DNA of 64,000 bases from Crocinitomicaceae bacterium. GTDB taxonomy: Bacteria; Bacteroidota; Bacteroidia; Flavobacteriales_D; Crocinitomicaceae. Made by a program: the position numbers and the translations under genes. The DNA lies in contig JADJGJ010000002.1 of the NCBI GenBank assembly GCA_016708105.1, positions 806,001 through 870,000 of the forward strand, written 5' to 3'. This document shows positions 51,552 to 60,443 of the stretch, piece after piece. The notes beneath the pieces are model-generated. The model saw nothing but the letters and a program-made list of their open reading frames with translations, had not been told where the DNA came from and searched no databases. Position 1 is the first letter of the stretch; each line of letters starts with the position of its first letter.

Positions 51552-53981
51552 TTATCTCAGCTCAGCTTTCAATTCGATTTCAAGTTTGGTGCGAATATTC
51601 TGCATCATCAAATCCACCTGAGCATCCTGAAGTGTTTTCTCGTTGTCTTGGAATATGAAACTCACTGCGTAAGATTTTTTGCCGTCAGGTAAATTTTTTC
51701 CTTCGTATACATCAAACAAATTCACTTCTTTCAATAATTTTTTTTCTGATCCTATGGCAAGATTTCTGATGTCTTCGTAACGTACCACTTTATCTAATAA
51801 AAGAGAAAAGTCTCGGCGCACAAATTGAGTTTTTGGCAAAGATTTAAATTCAATTTTTGTTTTGGAGATTAATTTTAATACTTCATCCCAGGCAAACTCA
51901 ACATAGAAAACGTCATTTCTTATGCCGTACAAATTTTTGACTGAAGTCTTAATCCATCCAATCTGACAGAGGTTTTTATCACCAGAAGCAAGTAATAAAC
52001 CGTCTTGTAATAAGTTGTTTTCCACAGCATGCGTTTGAATAGTTGAAATGCCTAATCGCATAATAATTTTTTCTGCAATTGACTTGGCTGAATAGAAACT
52101 GCAAGCGGTTGAAACACTATCAGTATGAAGCCAATTTTCTTCTCGTCGGCGGCCTGATAGATAAATTGACAATGTCTGTTTTTCTACGTAATTGTTCTGA
52201 TTTTTTGCGTATGTTTTTCCAAATTCATAAAAACGTAAATCGGCGTGTTGTCTGTTTTGATTGTACTCAATATTTCTTAATCCACCCGGAATCATGGAAT
52301 AACGCATCACATCAAGTTCATTACTCAATGGGTTTTGAATTCTGACCAAATAATCATTCACCTCTTTTATTGTCTGATTATAGAATGATGATGATTCAAG
52401 TGAATTATTCATGATTTCAAAATATCCTGAGTCACTTAATAGATCAGCAATCATATTCACTAATTTATCATGATCAGGCTTATTAGATAGTGTGATTGAC
52501 GTGTTGAGTTTTTCAGGTAATGGAACATTATTGAATCCATGAATTCTCAAAATTTCTTCACATAAATCTGCTGGTCTTGTCACATCAAAACGATAGGCAG
52601 GAATTTGCACCAGCGCTGAATTATCTTTTTTCTCTAGTATGATATATTCAAGTTCGGTAAGAATAGTAATGATATTTTCAGATGAATAGTTCACGCCGCA
52701 AATTTTTCGGCAGTAATCGAAATCAAGCAAGATAGATTTGCGTTCATGAGGATTTGAAATGACTTCATGAACTTCTTTCAACTCTCCTCCTGCAATTTCA
52801 AGAATGAGACCTATTGCGCGATTGCGTGCATAAATAACTTGCTCCTGATCAACGCCTCTTTCAAAACGGAATGAAGAGTCAGAATTTAAAATATGTCTCC
52901 TTGCAGATTTTCTTACAGAGGATGGATTAAAGAAAGCGGCTTCTAAAAAAATATCTTTGGTGTTTTGTGTAATGCCTGAATGTAAACCACCCATTACACC
53001 TGCAATACACAATGGTTCACTTGCATTGCAGATCATTAGATTTTCTTCAAGATTGTTGCGCTCAATACCATCAAGAGTGTATATTTTTTCAGCAGGTTTT
53101 CCATCTCTTACACAGATATGACCACCGGTTTTTGAAAGGTCAAATGCATGAAGTGGATTCCCGGTTTCGTGCAAAACAAAGTTGGTGATGTCCACCACAT
53201 TATTTATTGGTTTAAGTCCAATTGATCTAAGTTTTGTTTTTAGCCAGTCCGGTGATTCTGAAACTGAAATTCCTTTGATAACTGCTCCGCAATATTGTGG
53301 ACACGCAACGGTGTTTTGAACTTCAATGCATAACTCCTTTGGTGAAATGACTGAAAATTGTTTTACAGCCGGATATTTAATTTTTATTTTATTGTTTTGA
53401 TGAACATTTAACCATGCTTTGATGTCTCTAGCAACTCCAATATGTGACATGGCATCAGAGCGGTTGGGGGTTAAGCCTATTTCAAGCAAATAATCTTCTG
53501 TGATATGAAAATATTCAGCAGCAGTGAGTCCAATTTTTGTATCAGTCGGTAAAATTAAAATTCCATCATGTGATTCACCTAAGCCCAATTCATCTTCTGC
53601 GCATATCATGCCTTCAGATTCTTCACCTCTTATTTTTGATTTTTTTATTTTCAGCGGTTCACCTTCAGTGGGGTAGAGTGTGCATCCAACTGTGGCAACT
53701 AAAACTTTTTGTCCGGCGTCAACATTTGGTGCGCCACAAACAATATGTAAAGGGCTGCCGGTTCCAATATCAACCGTAGTAAGGCTCAACCTATCAGCAG
53801 CCGGATGTTTTTCTTTGGTTAAAACATGACCAACCACAACACCGGCAAGCCCACCGCGATAAGTTTCTGTTTTTTCTACTGATTCTACCTCAAGTCCGGT
53901 AGAAGTTAAAATTTCCGCAATCTCATTGGGTGTCTGAGTAAAGTCAAGATAATCTTTAAGCCAGTTATAAGAAATTTTCAT
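51552..53981 (-). CDS. pheT: Phenylalanine-tRNA ligase beta subunit
   Basis: The start at 53981 (MKISYNWLKDYLDF) is the standard PheT beginning and gives 809 residues; the frame is open 23 residues further upstream. Domains in order are the B1 start and tRNA-binding (EMAP-like) domain (GVVVGHVLTKEKHPAADRLSLTTVDIG), B3/B4 with the editing site (GLKPINNVVDITNFVLHETGNPLHAFD), B5 (PAYRFDVTRPADLCEEILRIHGF), a catalytic-like core, and the C-terminal FDX-ACB domain (FKSLPKTQFVRRDFSLLLD). It pairs with PheS, which is not in the window. A TAATTTTG element (54045-54038) lies upstream. Confidence 0.96.
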   Translation of the reverse strand: MKISYNWLKDYLDFTQTPNEIAEILTSTGLEVESVEKTETYRGGLAGVVVGHVLTKEKHPAADRLSLTTVDIGTGSPLHIVCGAPNVDAGQKVLVATVGCTLYPTEGEPLKIKKSKIRGEESEGMICAEDELGLGESHDGILILPTDTKIGLTAAEYFHITEDYLLEIGLTPNRSDAMSHIGVARDIKAWLNVHQNNKIKIKYPAVKQFSVISPKELCIEVQNTVACPQYCGAVIKGISVSESPDWLKTKLRSIGLKPINNVVDITNFVLHETGNPLHAFDLSKTGGHICVRDGKPAEKIYTLDGIERNNLEENLMICNASEPLCIAGVMGGLHSGITQNTKDIFLEAAFFNPSSVRKSARRHILNSDSSFRFERGVDQEQVIYARNRAIGLILEIAGGELKEVHEVISNPHERKSILLDFDYCRKICGVNYSSENIITILTELEYIILEKKDNSALVQIPAYRFDVTRPADLCEEILRIHGFNNVPLPEKLNTSITLSNKPDHDKLVNMIADLLSDSGYFEIMNNSLESSSFYNQTIKEVNDYLVRIQNPLSNELDVMRYSMIPGGLRNIEYNQNRQHADLRFYEFGKTYAKNQNNYVEKQTLSIYLSGRRREENWLHTDSVSTACSFYSAKSIAEKIIMRLGISTIQTHAVENNLLQDGLLLASGDKNLCQIGWIKTSVKNLYGIRNDVFYVEFAWDEVLKLISKTKIEFKSLPKTQFVRRDFSLLLDKVVRYEDIRNLAIGSEKKLLKEVNLFDVYEGKNLPDGKKSYAVSFIFQDNEKTLQDAQVDLMMQNIRTKLEIELKAELR

Positions 53982-54071
53982 AGGTGTTTTTCTGATTCTA
54001 TCGTCGTTGCTTTTGTAAACTAGATGGAGAATTTCACCAAAATTAATCAATAGGAATCAATCAGGTGAAAA

Positions 54072-54098
54072 TAAAAAAGACCGCTTGCGGCGGCCTTT
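54072..54098 (-). terminator. Rho-independent terminator after the type A BNR protein
   Basis: On the minus strand AAAGGCCGC pairs with GCGGTCTTT (one G-U) around a CGCAA loop, followed by more T. It lies about 20 bp past the stop of the 54119 gene. Confidence 0.8.
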
Positions 54099-54118
54099 CT
54101 TTTTTCCGTCGTTTAAAA

Positions 54119-57100
54119 TTAATGTTTGATAAATTTAGTGGTTTCAACCAAGCTGCCTGCTGTCAAACGTACAACATAAGTACCGCGTGGTAATTCACTA
54201 GCATCAAATGTGATAATATTAGAACCTTTGTTCATGTTTTGTTGAGATACTTCCTGAACTAATTGTCCATTTAAGTTGAAAATCTGAACATATACATCCT
54301 CATTAGTTTCAAGGTTAAATTGAATATTTCCAGAATCATTTACCGGGTTAGGGTATAAGTTGATATTTGGCGTGTATTTAGCCGGGTCAAGATTATCTTG
54401 CTCACCCGGTAAGGTCAAATATGCATCTGTACTCCAGATACCGCGTCCATGAGTTCCAATGAAAATACGACCAGGTTTAATAGAACCTTCGTCATAAGTT
54501 CTCCAGTTTTGTCCCATATCAAATACAGGCACTTTACCAAATTTGCCCGGAGCATTTACCCAAGTTGTGCCTCCATTCTCAGTGTAATAAACTCCAAACT
54601 CACCACCAACTACAATTGTGTTTGGATCGTCACGGTCAATCACTGAGCTATAGTATGGCATTGAAGGTAAATCACCCATAATACTTGTCCAAGTTGGTGA
54701 GCCTCCTGTAGCGTTAGTTGTTTCACGAACTTTACCTGAGCCAGAAAAATTACCCAAAGTGACTACCACGTGATCTACATCCCCTTCAACCGCTATGCTG
54801 GTGATAGGAGCGCCCAAAGCACCAATGTTAGTCAATGTGGTTGCATAATGTCCTTCATCCCAATCAATCAACGTGTCTAATGTGGTTGGTGAGTATACAT
54901 CTCCAAAGCCAGATAGTCTATAAATCTGACCTGTCCATGTTCCAATAAACAAGTGATTTCCATCACGAGAGAATTCCATAGAGGAAACTTCACCAATGCC
55001 ATCTGCCACTAAAAACCATTCCGCTGAATTAGAAGCAAGACGCAATGAATTACGGGTCATCCAAACACCACTTTCTTCACCTGAACCACCCAATCCGATT
55101 GCAAACCATGATTGGTAGTGATCTTGAACTTTTAACGTATCCCAAGCAACATTATAAACCTGTACGTCATTTTCCATGTCATAGACTTTTCCAGGGCGTA
55201 ACGGGTTTGTGCCGAAGTAGTGATTGATTGTCACCCATGAATCTACTTCAACGGTAGTATCCAGATCAACAATATAGAGTGAGTCCCCGTCATTAATTGG
55301 TGGTGCACCTGCTGCTGCATCATATACCAAAACATAGTCAACAATAGCCAAGTTGTATTCAGTTGCCCCCGGCGTTGTAATAATAGTGTCAAACGTGGTA
55401 AGCGATGAGTTAAAGTCAAGCGTATCATCAAAAACAATATCACTTGGAGTCACATAGTTAATGAATTTTTGAGATGTTTTTGATGGCACTAGTACCGTTT
55501 CTCCGGCTAAATAAGCTTCTTGTGGAATGTATGTAATTGAGTCCGTTGAGTTCAAATCCATAGGGTTTTCCCATAATCTAAAATTGGTGAAGAATTGACC
55601 GCATCCAGATTCTAATCCACCCGGATCACATGACCACTGCGGAGGGGTAAAATCATTGGAGTTCGCACCACGATCTGAAGAACGACTCACAGAACCGTGG
55701 TAGACTGATGTGAATAAGATATTTCTGTTAATGAATGAAATTGCTGCTGAGAAACCATCACCACCACCTACTTCATCATGTGATTTGTATGTTGCATTAT
55801 CATGATAATTTGCCTGCGTTCCGTTGTCTTGAGCACCGCCAATTACATCACTGTGAGCTGAGAAGCCAATGGCATAAAATTGAGTTACATTATATCCACG
55901 GTTACAAGGTACAAAGGTGTTACCACCATCATCCGAGTATCCTAAACCACCATCATTTCCAATGTATAAACGACCTTGGTTATCCCAAACCATTTCATGT
56001 TGGTCAGCATGCGCATACTGAGAACTCTGAGGTGGGTAGAACCACTGGGTCATTTGTGTCCAGTTTCCGCCAAGTTTCCATGAATAAATATCAATTCCAC
56101 CAACAAAAATTTTATCAGGGTCACCTTTTTTTACTGAGATGATATTGTCATAAGTACCTTGCCCAGAAGTTTCACTATGAGAGAATGGGGCAAAATTTCC
56201 AGGTGCGCCATTTGCTGCAGGTGCTATTTCTGTCCAATCAAGGCCATTGTTTTCTGAACGCCAAATACCAACAAGGTGTGTATTGGCGCAAGAAGCATAT
56301 ACATAGTAGTTGCCGTTTGATGCTTTTTCATGTGAGATCGCATACTCCACTCGACTAGCTCCGGCTTCAATTTCACCGGCGCCATTTCCTGAGCGATCAC
56401 TGAAGCTTGTGCCTCCATCTATTGAAACATTTGTTTTACCTCCGGCCATGTTGGCTACAATGACCATTCCGTCTTTAGAAATTGACAAGGCAGCGCAAGA
56501 TCCAGAACTGATCCCTCCACTTACGTCAGTAATTCCTGAACTTGGGTCGTATTTTTTTAATCCGCCTGAACAAGCAATCCAAACAATATTATGAACTGTG
56601 TCACATACAACTTCATTGATCCAATCAAATTCACCGGAAGTGGTAGTACCGGATACTAAATTGATTGTACCGTCAGTACCTTTTACGTAGATTCCATATC
56701 CATTGTGACCAGTGTCATAGGCGTTTTGAGAACCACCGGTTTGTTCTTGCTGATGCCCTGTAGCAATATATATATTTCCATCCGGAGTTTGACACATAGA
56801 TGATACCCCAAGGTTTTCATTAAAGCCTTCAATTATTTGCCATTCATTGGCGCGGTTGAAAGACTCAAATAAACCGCCGGAAACTGATCCGGCATAGATA
56901 TGATTGATATCGTTTTTATCAACCAGAATTGCTCTTGTACGACCACCAACGTTGTCCGGACCATGGTCAGTCCATGTAAAATCTGTGCGATCAACCGGCA
57001 TCATTTCCGCTTCGTTGCGGGCTCTTAACCAATCTTCACGTGAATAGTCTCCACGTAATTTATGATACAAGTCAAATGCACCATCTATTCCCGGTGTACT

Positions 57101-57235
57101 TTCAGAGTGGTTTTGCGTACGAGGAGTATAGGCTGAATCTGGAGTTGAGTAGTTGGAAATTACTGTTGCAACTATTGCTGTTACAGCCAGAGAACCCACG
57201 AGTACTAATTTTTTATTCATAACATTTGTTTTCAT
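54119..57235 (-). CDS. Large secreted BNR/VPS10-like protein with T9SS type A sorting domain
   Basis: With the start at 57235 the protein has 1038 residues; ATG at 57220 is also possible. A signal-anchor-like segment (LVLVGSLAVTAIVATVIS) is followed by a sortilin/BNR propeller region with Asp-box repeats (SIDGGTSFS, SENNGLDWTE, SDDGGNTFV, TENGGTTWV) and the opening WTDHGPDNVGGRTRAILVD. The C-terminal ~80 residues are a type A T9SS signal (LYPNPVNDSGNIQF, VQIFNLNGQLVQEV, LPRGTYVVRLTAG, TTKFIKH). It is therefore exported to the cell surface or released. No enzymatic residues were identified. Confidence 0.88.
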   Translation of the reverse strand: MKTNVMNKKLVLVGSLAVTAIVATVISNYSTPDSAYTPRTQNHSESTPGIDGAFDLYHKLRGDYSREDWLRARNEAEMMPVDRTDFTWTDHGPDNVGGRTRAILVDKNDINHIYAGSVSGGLFESFNRANEWQIIEGFNENLGVSSMCQTPDGNIYIATGHQQEQTGGSQNAYDTGHNGYGIYVKGTDGTINLVSGTTTSGEFDWINEVVCDTVHNIVWIACSGGLKKYDPSSGITDVSGGISSGSCAALSISKDGMVIVANMAGGKTNVSIDGGTSFSDRSGNGAGEIEAGASRVEYAISHEKASNGNYYVYASCANTHLVGIWRSENNGLDWTEIAPAANGAPGNFAPFSHSETSGQGTYDNIISVKKGDPDKIFVGGIDIYSWKLGGNWTQMTQWFYPPQSSQYAHADQHEMVWDNQGRLYIGNDGGLGYSDDGGNTFVPCNRGYNVTQFYAIGFSAHSDVIGGAQDNGTQANYHDNATYKSHDEVGGGDGFSAAISFINRNILFTSVYHGSVSRSSDRGANSNDFTPPQWSCDPGGLESGCGQFFTNFRLWENPMDLNSTDSITYIPQEAYLAGETVLVPSKTSQKFINYVTPSDIVFDDTLDFNSSLTTFDTIITTPGATEYNLAIVDYVLVYDAAAGAPPINDGDSLYIVDLDTTVEVDSWVTINHYFGTNPLRPGKVYDMENDVQVYNVAWDTLKVQDHYQSWFAIGLGGSGEESGVWMTRNSLRLASNSAEWFLVADGIGEVSSMEFSRDGNHLFIGTWTGQIYRLSGFGDVYSPTTLDTLIDWDEGHYATTLTNIGALGAPITSIAVEGDVDHVVVTLGNFSGSGKVRETTNATGGSPTWTSIMGDLPSMPYYSSVIDRDDPNTIVVGGEFGVYYTENGGTTWVNAPGKFGKVPVFDMGQNWRTYDEGSIKPGRIFIGTHGRGIWSTDAYLTLPGEQDNLDPAKYTPNINLYPNPVNDSGNIQFNLETNEDVYVQIFNLNGQLVQEVSQQNMNKGSNIITFDASELPRGTYVVRLTAGSLVETTKFIKH

Positions 57236-57265
57236 GAAGCGCTTTTTCAAGCGACTAATATAGTA

Positions 57266-57297
57266 CAAAGTTACGACGACAGCCCCCCCTTTGTCAA
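57266..57297 (-). promoter_or_regulatory. Promoter of the type A BNR protein gene
   Basis: Minus strand: TTG (57297-57295), 21 nt, TAACTTTG (57273-57266). It is a full match and lies 30 nt before the ATG at 57235. It rules out the in-frame ATG at 57268, which would fall inside the -7 element. Confidence 0.65.
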
Positions 57298-57338
57298 ATT
57301 TTCGTAAACATCAAATGTGAATTTTATACACATCAGAA

Positions 57339-58205
57339 TTAAAAGATGTGTCTTTCAGCATGATAAGAAGATCTGACCAATGGTCCACTTTCTACATACC
57401 GAAAGCCTTTTGTGAGTGCGTAAGCTTTATACTCGTCAAATTTTTCAGGAGTGACAAATTGTGCAACGGGCAAATGTGAGGGTGTAGGCTGGAGATATTG
57501 ACCCATGGTTAAAATATCTGTCTTTACACCTGACAGGTCGTCAATGGTTTCAAAAATTTCTTCTTCAGTTTCACCAATACCAAGCATGATGCCTGATTTT
57601 GTTTTCATTCCGCCTTTTTTCAGTCTGAATAATACTTCTAGCGAACGGTCATATTTTGCTTGAATGCGCACCTGTTTTGTTAAACGACGAACAGTTTCAA
57701 GATTATGTGAAACAATTTCAGGCGCTGCGTCAATGATGCGTTGAAGGTTTTCCCATTTGCCGGCAAAATCAGGAATAAGCGTTTCCATGGTAGTGCCCGG
57801 AGATTTTTTGCGGACAGCGCGAACTGTAGAAGCCCATATTTCAGAACCTCCATCGGGTAAATCATCACGGTCAACTGAAGTAATGACTGCATGTTTCACT
57901 TGCATCAATTTTATTGACTGAGCCACACGAGCCGGTTCAAAAGGATCTGCCGCAAGAGGTTTGCCTGTTGCAACCGCACAAAAACCACATGATCGGGTAC
58001 AGATGTTGCCAAGAATCATAAATGTTGCGGTTCCATCTCCCCAGCATTCACCCATATTAGGGCAATTGCCACTTTGACAAATGGTGTGAAGCTTATGCTC
58101 ATCAACCAAGGCACGCACTTTTTTATATTTTTCACCTACCGGCAATTTTACACGAAGCCATTTTGGTTTTTGTATTGATATGGTATGTTGTTCTTTTGAT
58201 TCCAT
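57339..58205 (-). CDS. lipA: Lipoyl synthase
   Basis: LipA inserts two sulfurs into octanoyl groups on lipoyl domains. The 288-residue protein has the auxiliary-cluster motif CQSGNCPNMGEC (CxxxxCxxxxxC), the radical-SAM motif CTRSCGFC, and the C-terminal RSSYHAE serine that ligates the auxiliary cluster. VTSVDRDDLPDGGSEIW and MLGIGETEEEI are further family segments. It starts 6 bp after the stop of the upstream outer-membrane-like gene and may share its transcript. LipB is not in the window. Confidence 0.97.
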   Translation of the reverse strand: MESKEQHTISIQKPKWLRVKLPVGEKYKKVRALVDEHKLHTICQSGNCPNMGECWGDGTATFMILGNICTRSCGFCAVATGKPLAADPFEPARVAQSIKLMQVKHAVITSVDRDDLPDGGSEIWASTVRAVRKKSPGTTMETLIPDFAGKWENLQRIIDAAPEIVSHNLETVRRLTKQVRIQAKYDRSLEVLFRLKKGGMKTKSGIMLGIGETEEEIFETIDDLSGVKTDILTMGQYLQPTPSHLPVAQFVTPEKFDEYKAYALTKGFRYVESGPLVRSSYHAERHIF

Positions 58206-58211
58206 GTTAAA

Positions 58212-58940
58212 TCAGTATAGTCGTCTTCCAAAATTAAACTGAAGATACAGTGCGGTAAAATAATTCTGTTCAGGATTATTGTATAGTATTTTCAGATGAT
58301 TGCTCAGGTAATAATCAATGGCAATACCGAATTCTCCTCCGCTGATTACTTCTCGGATAGGTGAAAAATTAAAATCAAAACCAATGCGTGAATATATACC
58401 GGGAATTAATTTTGCTTCTGAAATTCCAAGGAACCAGGATGATCTGGAACTAATATTACTGCTGTTATGAATGGTGGGATCATAGCGTTCATCTATAATC
58501 ATGGATGTTTTATCAATTTTTAAATACACCGGTTTTAGTAGTCCAAGCGAAAGTCCTGCTGCCCATTTCAGTGAAATTTCAATACCGGCCTCACGTTTGG
58601 AGCGGAATAAAATTAATTTGCCACCAAACGTTGGTCTGAAACTAACCAGAGAATTCAGTTTTCCATAATAATAACCCTTGGTGCTGGTAATAGCATCAGG
58701 GTATATTTTCTGTTCTTTTTCATGTCGGATATTGGTGAAGGTAAAACCAATACAATGCTTGTATTTATAGTTTTTCTGAAAGCCGTAATCAGCACTGATT
58801 CCCCATCCACGTGTATTGAAATTTACACCTGCAATTATTTCTGCGCGCATGAGGGTTTGCGTATCATCAGGCGCATGTTCTTGACTATAGCAAGAAATGC
58901 CTAAGCTTATAAAAAGAAAATATAGTGCACTTTTGTACAT
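58212..58940 (-). CDS. Putative outer-membrane beta-barrel protein of unknown function
   Basis: The start at 58940 (MYKSALYFLFISLGISCYSQ) gives a 242-residue protein with a signal peptide; ATG 58943 is the alternative. The mature part alternates polar and aromatic residues in strands (GWGISADYGFQKNYKYKHCIGFTF, IPGIYSRIGFDFNFSP) and ends YFTALYLQFNFGRRLY with a terminal aromatic residue, as in outer-membrane barrels. I do not recognise the family. A full promoter ends 5 nt before the 58940 ATG and supports this start. Confidence 0.6.
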   Translation of the reverse strand: MYKSALYFLFISLGISCYSQEHAPDDTQTLMRAEIIAGVNFNTRGWGISADYGFQKNYKYKHCIGFTFTNIRHEKEQKIYPDAITSTKGYYYGKLNSLVSFRPTFGGKLILFRSKREAGIEISLKWAAGLSLGLLKPVYLKIDKTSMIIDERYDPTIHNSSNISSRSSWFLGISEAKLIPGIYSRIGFDFNFSPIREVISGGEFGIAIDYYLSNHLKILYNNPEQNYFTALYLQFNFGRRLY

Positions 58941-58945
58941 CATTA

Positions 58946-58976
58946 CAAAATTACTCAAAAGCAAAACACGAATCAA
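58946..58976 (-). promoter_or_regulatory. Promoter of the outer-membrane-like gene and lipA
   Basis: Minus strand: TTG (58976-58974), 20 nt, TAATTTTG (58953-58946), then 5 nt to the ATG at 58940. It has the same spacing and -7 sequence as the bshC promoter and predicts a leaderless mRNA. Confidence 0.6.
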
Positions 58977-58993
58977 TTTAAATTGTTCAATAT

Positions 58994-59401
58994 ATGGAAA
59001 ATCCAAATTTTACAGTTGACTATACAGGAGAATTGATGACCCGAGCAGTTCATCTTTATTCAGGCACTGAGATAAAAACAGACGCTCCGCTTGACAACAA
59101 TGGCAAAGCTTCAGCGTTTTCTCCAACTGACCTAGTTGCTGCCGCCTTGTCTGCATGTATGTTGTCAATTATTGCCATTCATTTTGATAAACAGGGAAAA
59201 AGTCTGAAACCCGTTAAATCAAGGGTTAAAAAAGTAATGGCTTCAAATCCACGCAGAATTGGAGAAGTACATATTGAGTTTGATTTTGGAGATAATGGAT
59301 TTTCACCCGTTGAACTAGAGCAACTTGAACGGTTGGCGCATGCGTGTCCGGTTGCAAAAAGTTTGGGAGCTGAAGTGATTATTAAAACCTCATTCATTTA
59401 G
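58994..59401 (+). CDS. OsmC-family protein
   Basis: The 135-residue protein is an OsmC/Ohr-fold peroxidase-like protein: an N-terminal strand region, then FSPTDLVAAALSACMLSIIAIHFDKQGK with the first active-site Cys in the central helix, and LERLAHACPVAKSLGAEV with the second Cys. The two Cys and a nearby acidic residue are the thiol-peroxidase centre. It may detoxify organic hydroperoxides. Its 3' end overlaps the convergent cvpA-like gene by 12 bp. Confidence 0.9.
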   Translation: MENPNFTVDYTGELMTRAVHLYSGTEIKTDAPLDNNGKASAFSPTDLVAAALSACMLSIIAIHFDKQGKSLKPVKSRVKKVMASNPRRIGEVHIEFDFGDNGFSPVELEQLERLAHACPVAKSLGAEVIIKTSFI

Positions 59402-59908
59402 TTGCTGAGCTGTTTTGATGAAGAGCTCACTGTGTTTTAGCGCAGGAATTGTAGTAAGAGAAACACTTTTTACCGGATGATAGAGTAGTGAATCATCTTT
59501 CAAATTTTCAGGAACCATTTCATTTCGTTGATCATAGGATTCAATTATCACAAGTAAGGTACTGGTGAGGTACAACATCTTTACCAAACCAAAAAACAAA
59601 CCGGCTAATTTGTTCATAGGAGTCAGGGCTACAGCATTCACTGCTTTTTCTATTAGCTTACCTGCAAAATAGACTATAGCACCAACACCTAAAAAAATAA
59701 GTGAGAAGGAAATAACCGGCAGATATTCTGATTGAATACCTGCGTGTTCTCTCAATATACTGCTCATGAAATCAGAGAAGTGAATGCCGGCATATATACC
59801 AACAACCAATGCAAGCAAGGTAAATAGTTCTATAATCAAGCCTTTTTTGAAACCTCGCCAAGCTCCAAAGATGAGTGGAAGAACTAAAACAATGTCTAAA
59901 TAATTCAT
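59390..59908 (-). CDS. CvpA-family membrane protein
   Basis: The 172-residue protein has four hydrophobic helices and the CvpA opening (MNYLDIVLVLPLIFGAWRGFKKGLIIELF), with the NxDxxxxxxxxxGxxxGxxxG pattern. CvpA proteins are inner-membrane proteins linked to colicin V secretion in E. coli and more generally to envelope homeostasis; the molecular role is unclear. A TAAATTTG element (59924-59917) ends 8 nt before the start codon. Its 3' end overlaps osmC by 12 bp. Confidence 0.88.
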   Translation of the reverse strand: MNYLDIVLVLPLIFGAWRGFKKGLIIELFTLLALVVGIYAGIHFSDFMSSILREHAGIQSEYLPVISFSLIFLGVGAIVYFAGKLIEKAVNAVALTPMNKLAGLFFGLVKMLYLTSTLLVIIESYDQRNEMVPENLKDDSLLYHPVKSVSLTTIPALKHSELFIKTAQQLNE

Positions 59909-59969
59909 TCTTTCAAATTTAATTCTCTATTGTCTGTTATCAGAAGTATCAACTTTCAAAGTATCAACA

Positions 59970-59977
59970 TAACTTTG
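59970..59977 (+). promoter_or_regulatory. -7 element (TAACTTTG) upstream of the 59985 gene
   Basis: An exact TAnnTTTG match ends 7 nt before the ATG at 59985. No TTG element was found at the usual distance. Confidence 0.4.
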
Positions 59978-59984
59978 TGCAGGA

Positions 59985-60338
59985 ATGGATCATCAGACAG
60001 AATTAGAATTAATATTAATTCAAAAGAAATTGAGAGAACAGTTTCCGGGTGACGGTAATATGGATATCAATGCTATACTCATGATTATTGGTGTTCAGGA
60101 ATCAGGTAGAGGCAATAGAGGATATACGAAGGATGATAAAATGAACTTGCTGCATGTTGCTATTTGTACTCTGCTTAGTCAGTACGGATATTATGAATAC
60201 TCGCATGATGATGATGAGGGCTGGCCTCATTTTAAACTCATAAGTCCATTACCCCATATCACGGTGAAAGAGCAAGAGGAGTTGATTAAAACAGCCATTG
60301 TAAACTATTTTAAAGAGAACGGATTCATAGCCGTATAA
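59985..60338 (+). CDS. Conserved small cytoplasmic protein of unknown function
   Basis: The 117-residue protein has no signal peptide and no membrane segment. Helix-rich start (TELELILIQKKLREQFP), then DINAILMIIGVQESGRG, LHVAICTLLSQYGYYEYSHDDDEGWPHF and a C-terminal helix. I do not recognise the family by name; it looks like a conserved Bacteroidota protein. It is short, single-domain and possibly leaderless. Its position between cvpA and rseP gives no clear functional hint. Confidence 0.6.
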   Translation: MDHQTELELILIQKKLREQFPGDGNMDINAILMIIGVQESGRGNRGYTKDDKMNLLHVAICTLLSQYGYYEYSHDDDEGWPHFKLISPLPHITVKEQEELIKTAIVNYFKENGFIAV

Positions 60339-60417
60339 AATCTCAAGGCTGAAATTAAATGTCTGTTGCTTTTTGAGAAGATAAATGAATGATCACGCAA
60401 TCTGAATACTAAACAGT

Positions 60418-60425
60418 ATCTTTGA
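60418..60425 (+). promoter_or_regulatory. -7 element (TATCTTTG) upstream of rseP
   Basis: An exact TAnnTTTG match ends 18 nt before the rseP ATG at 60444. The -33 element is not visible. Confidence 0.4.
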
Positions 60426-60443
60426 ACATTAAAATTTTACCGG

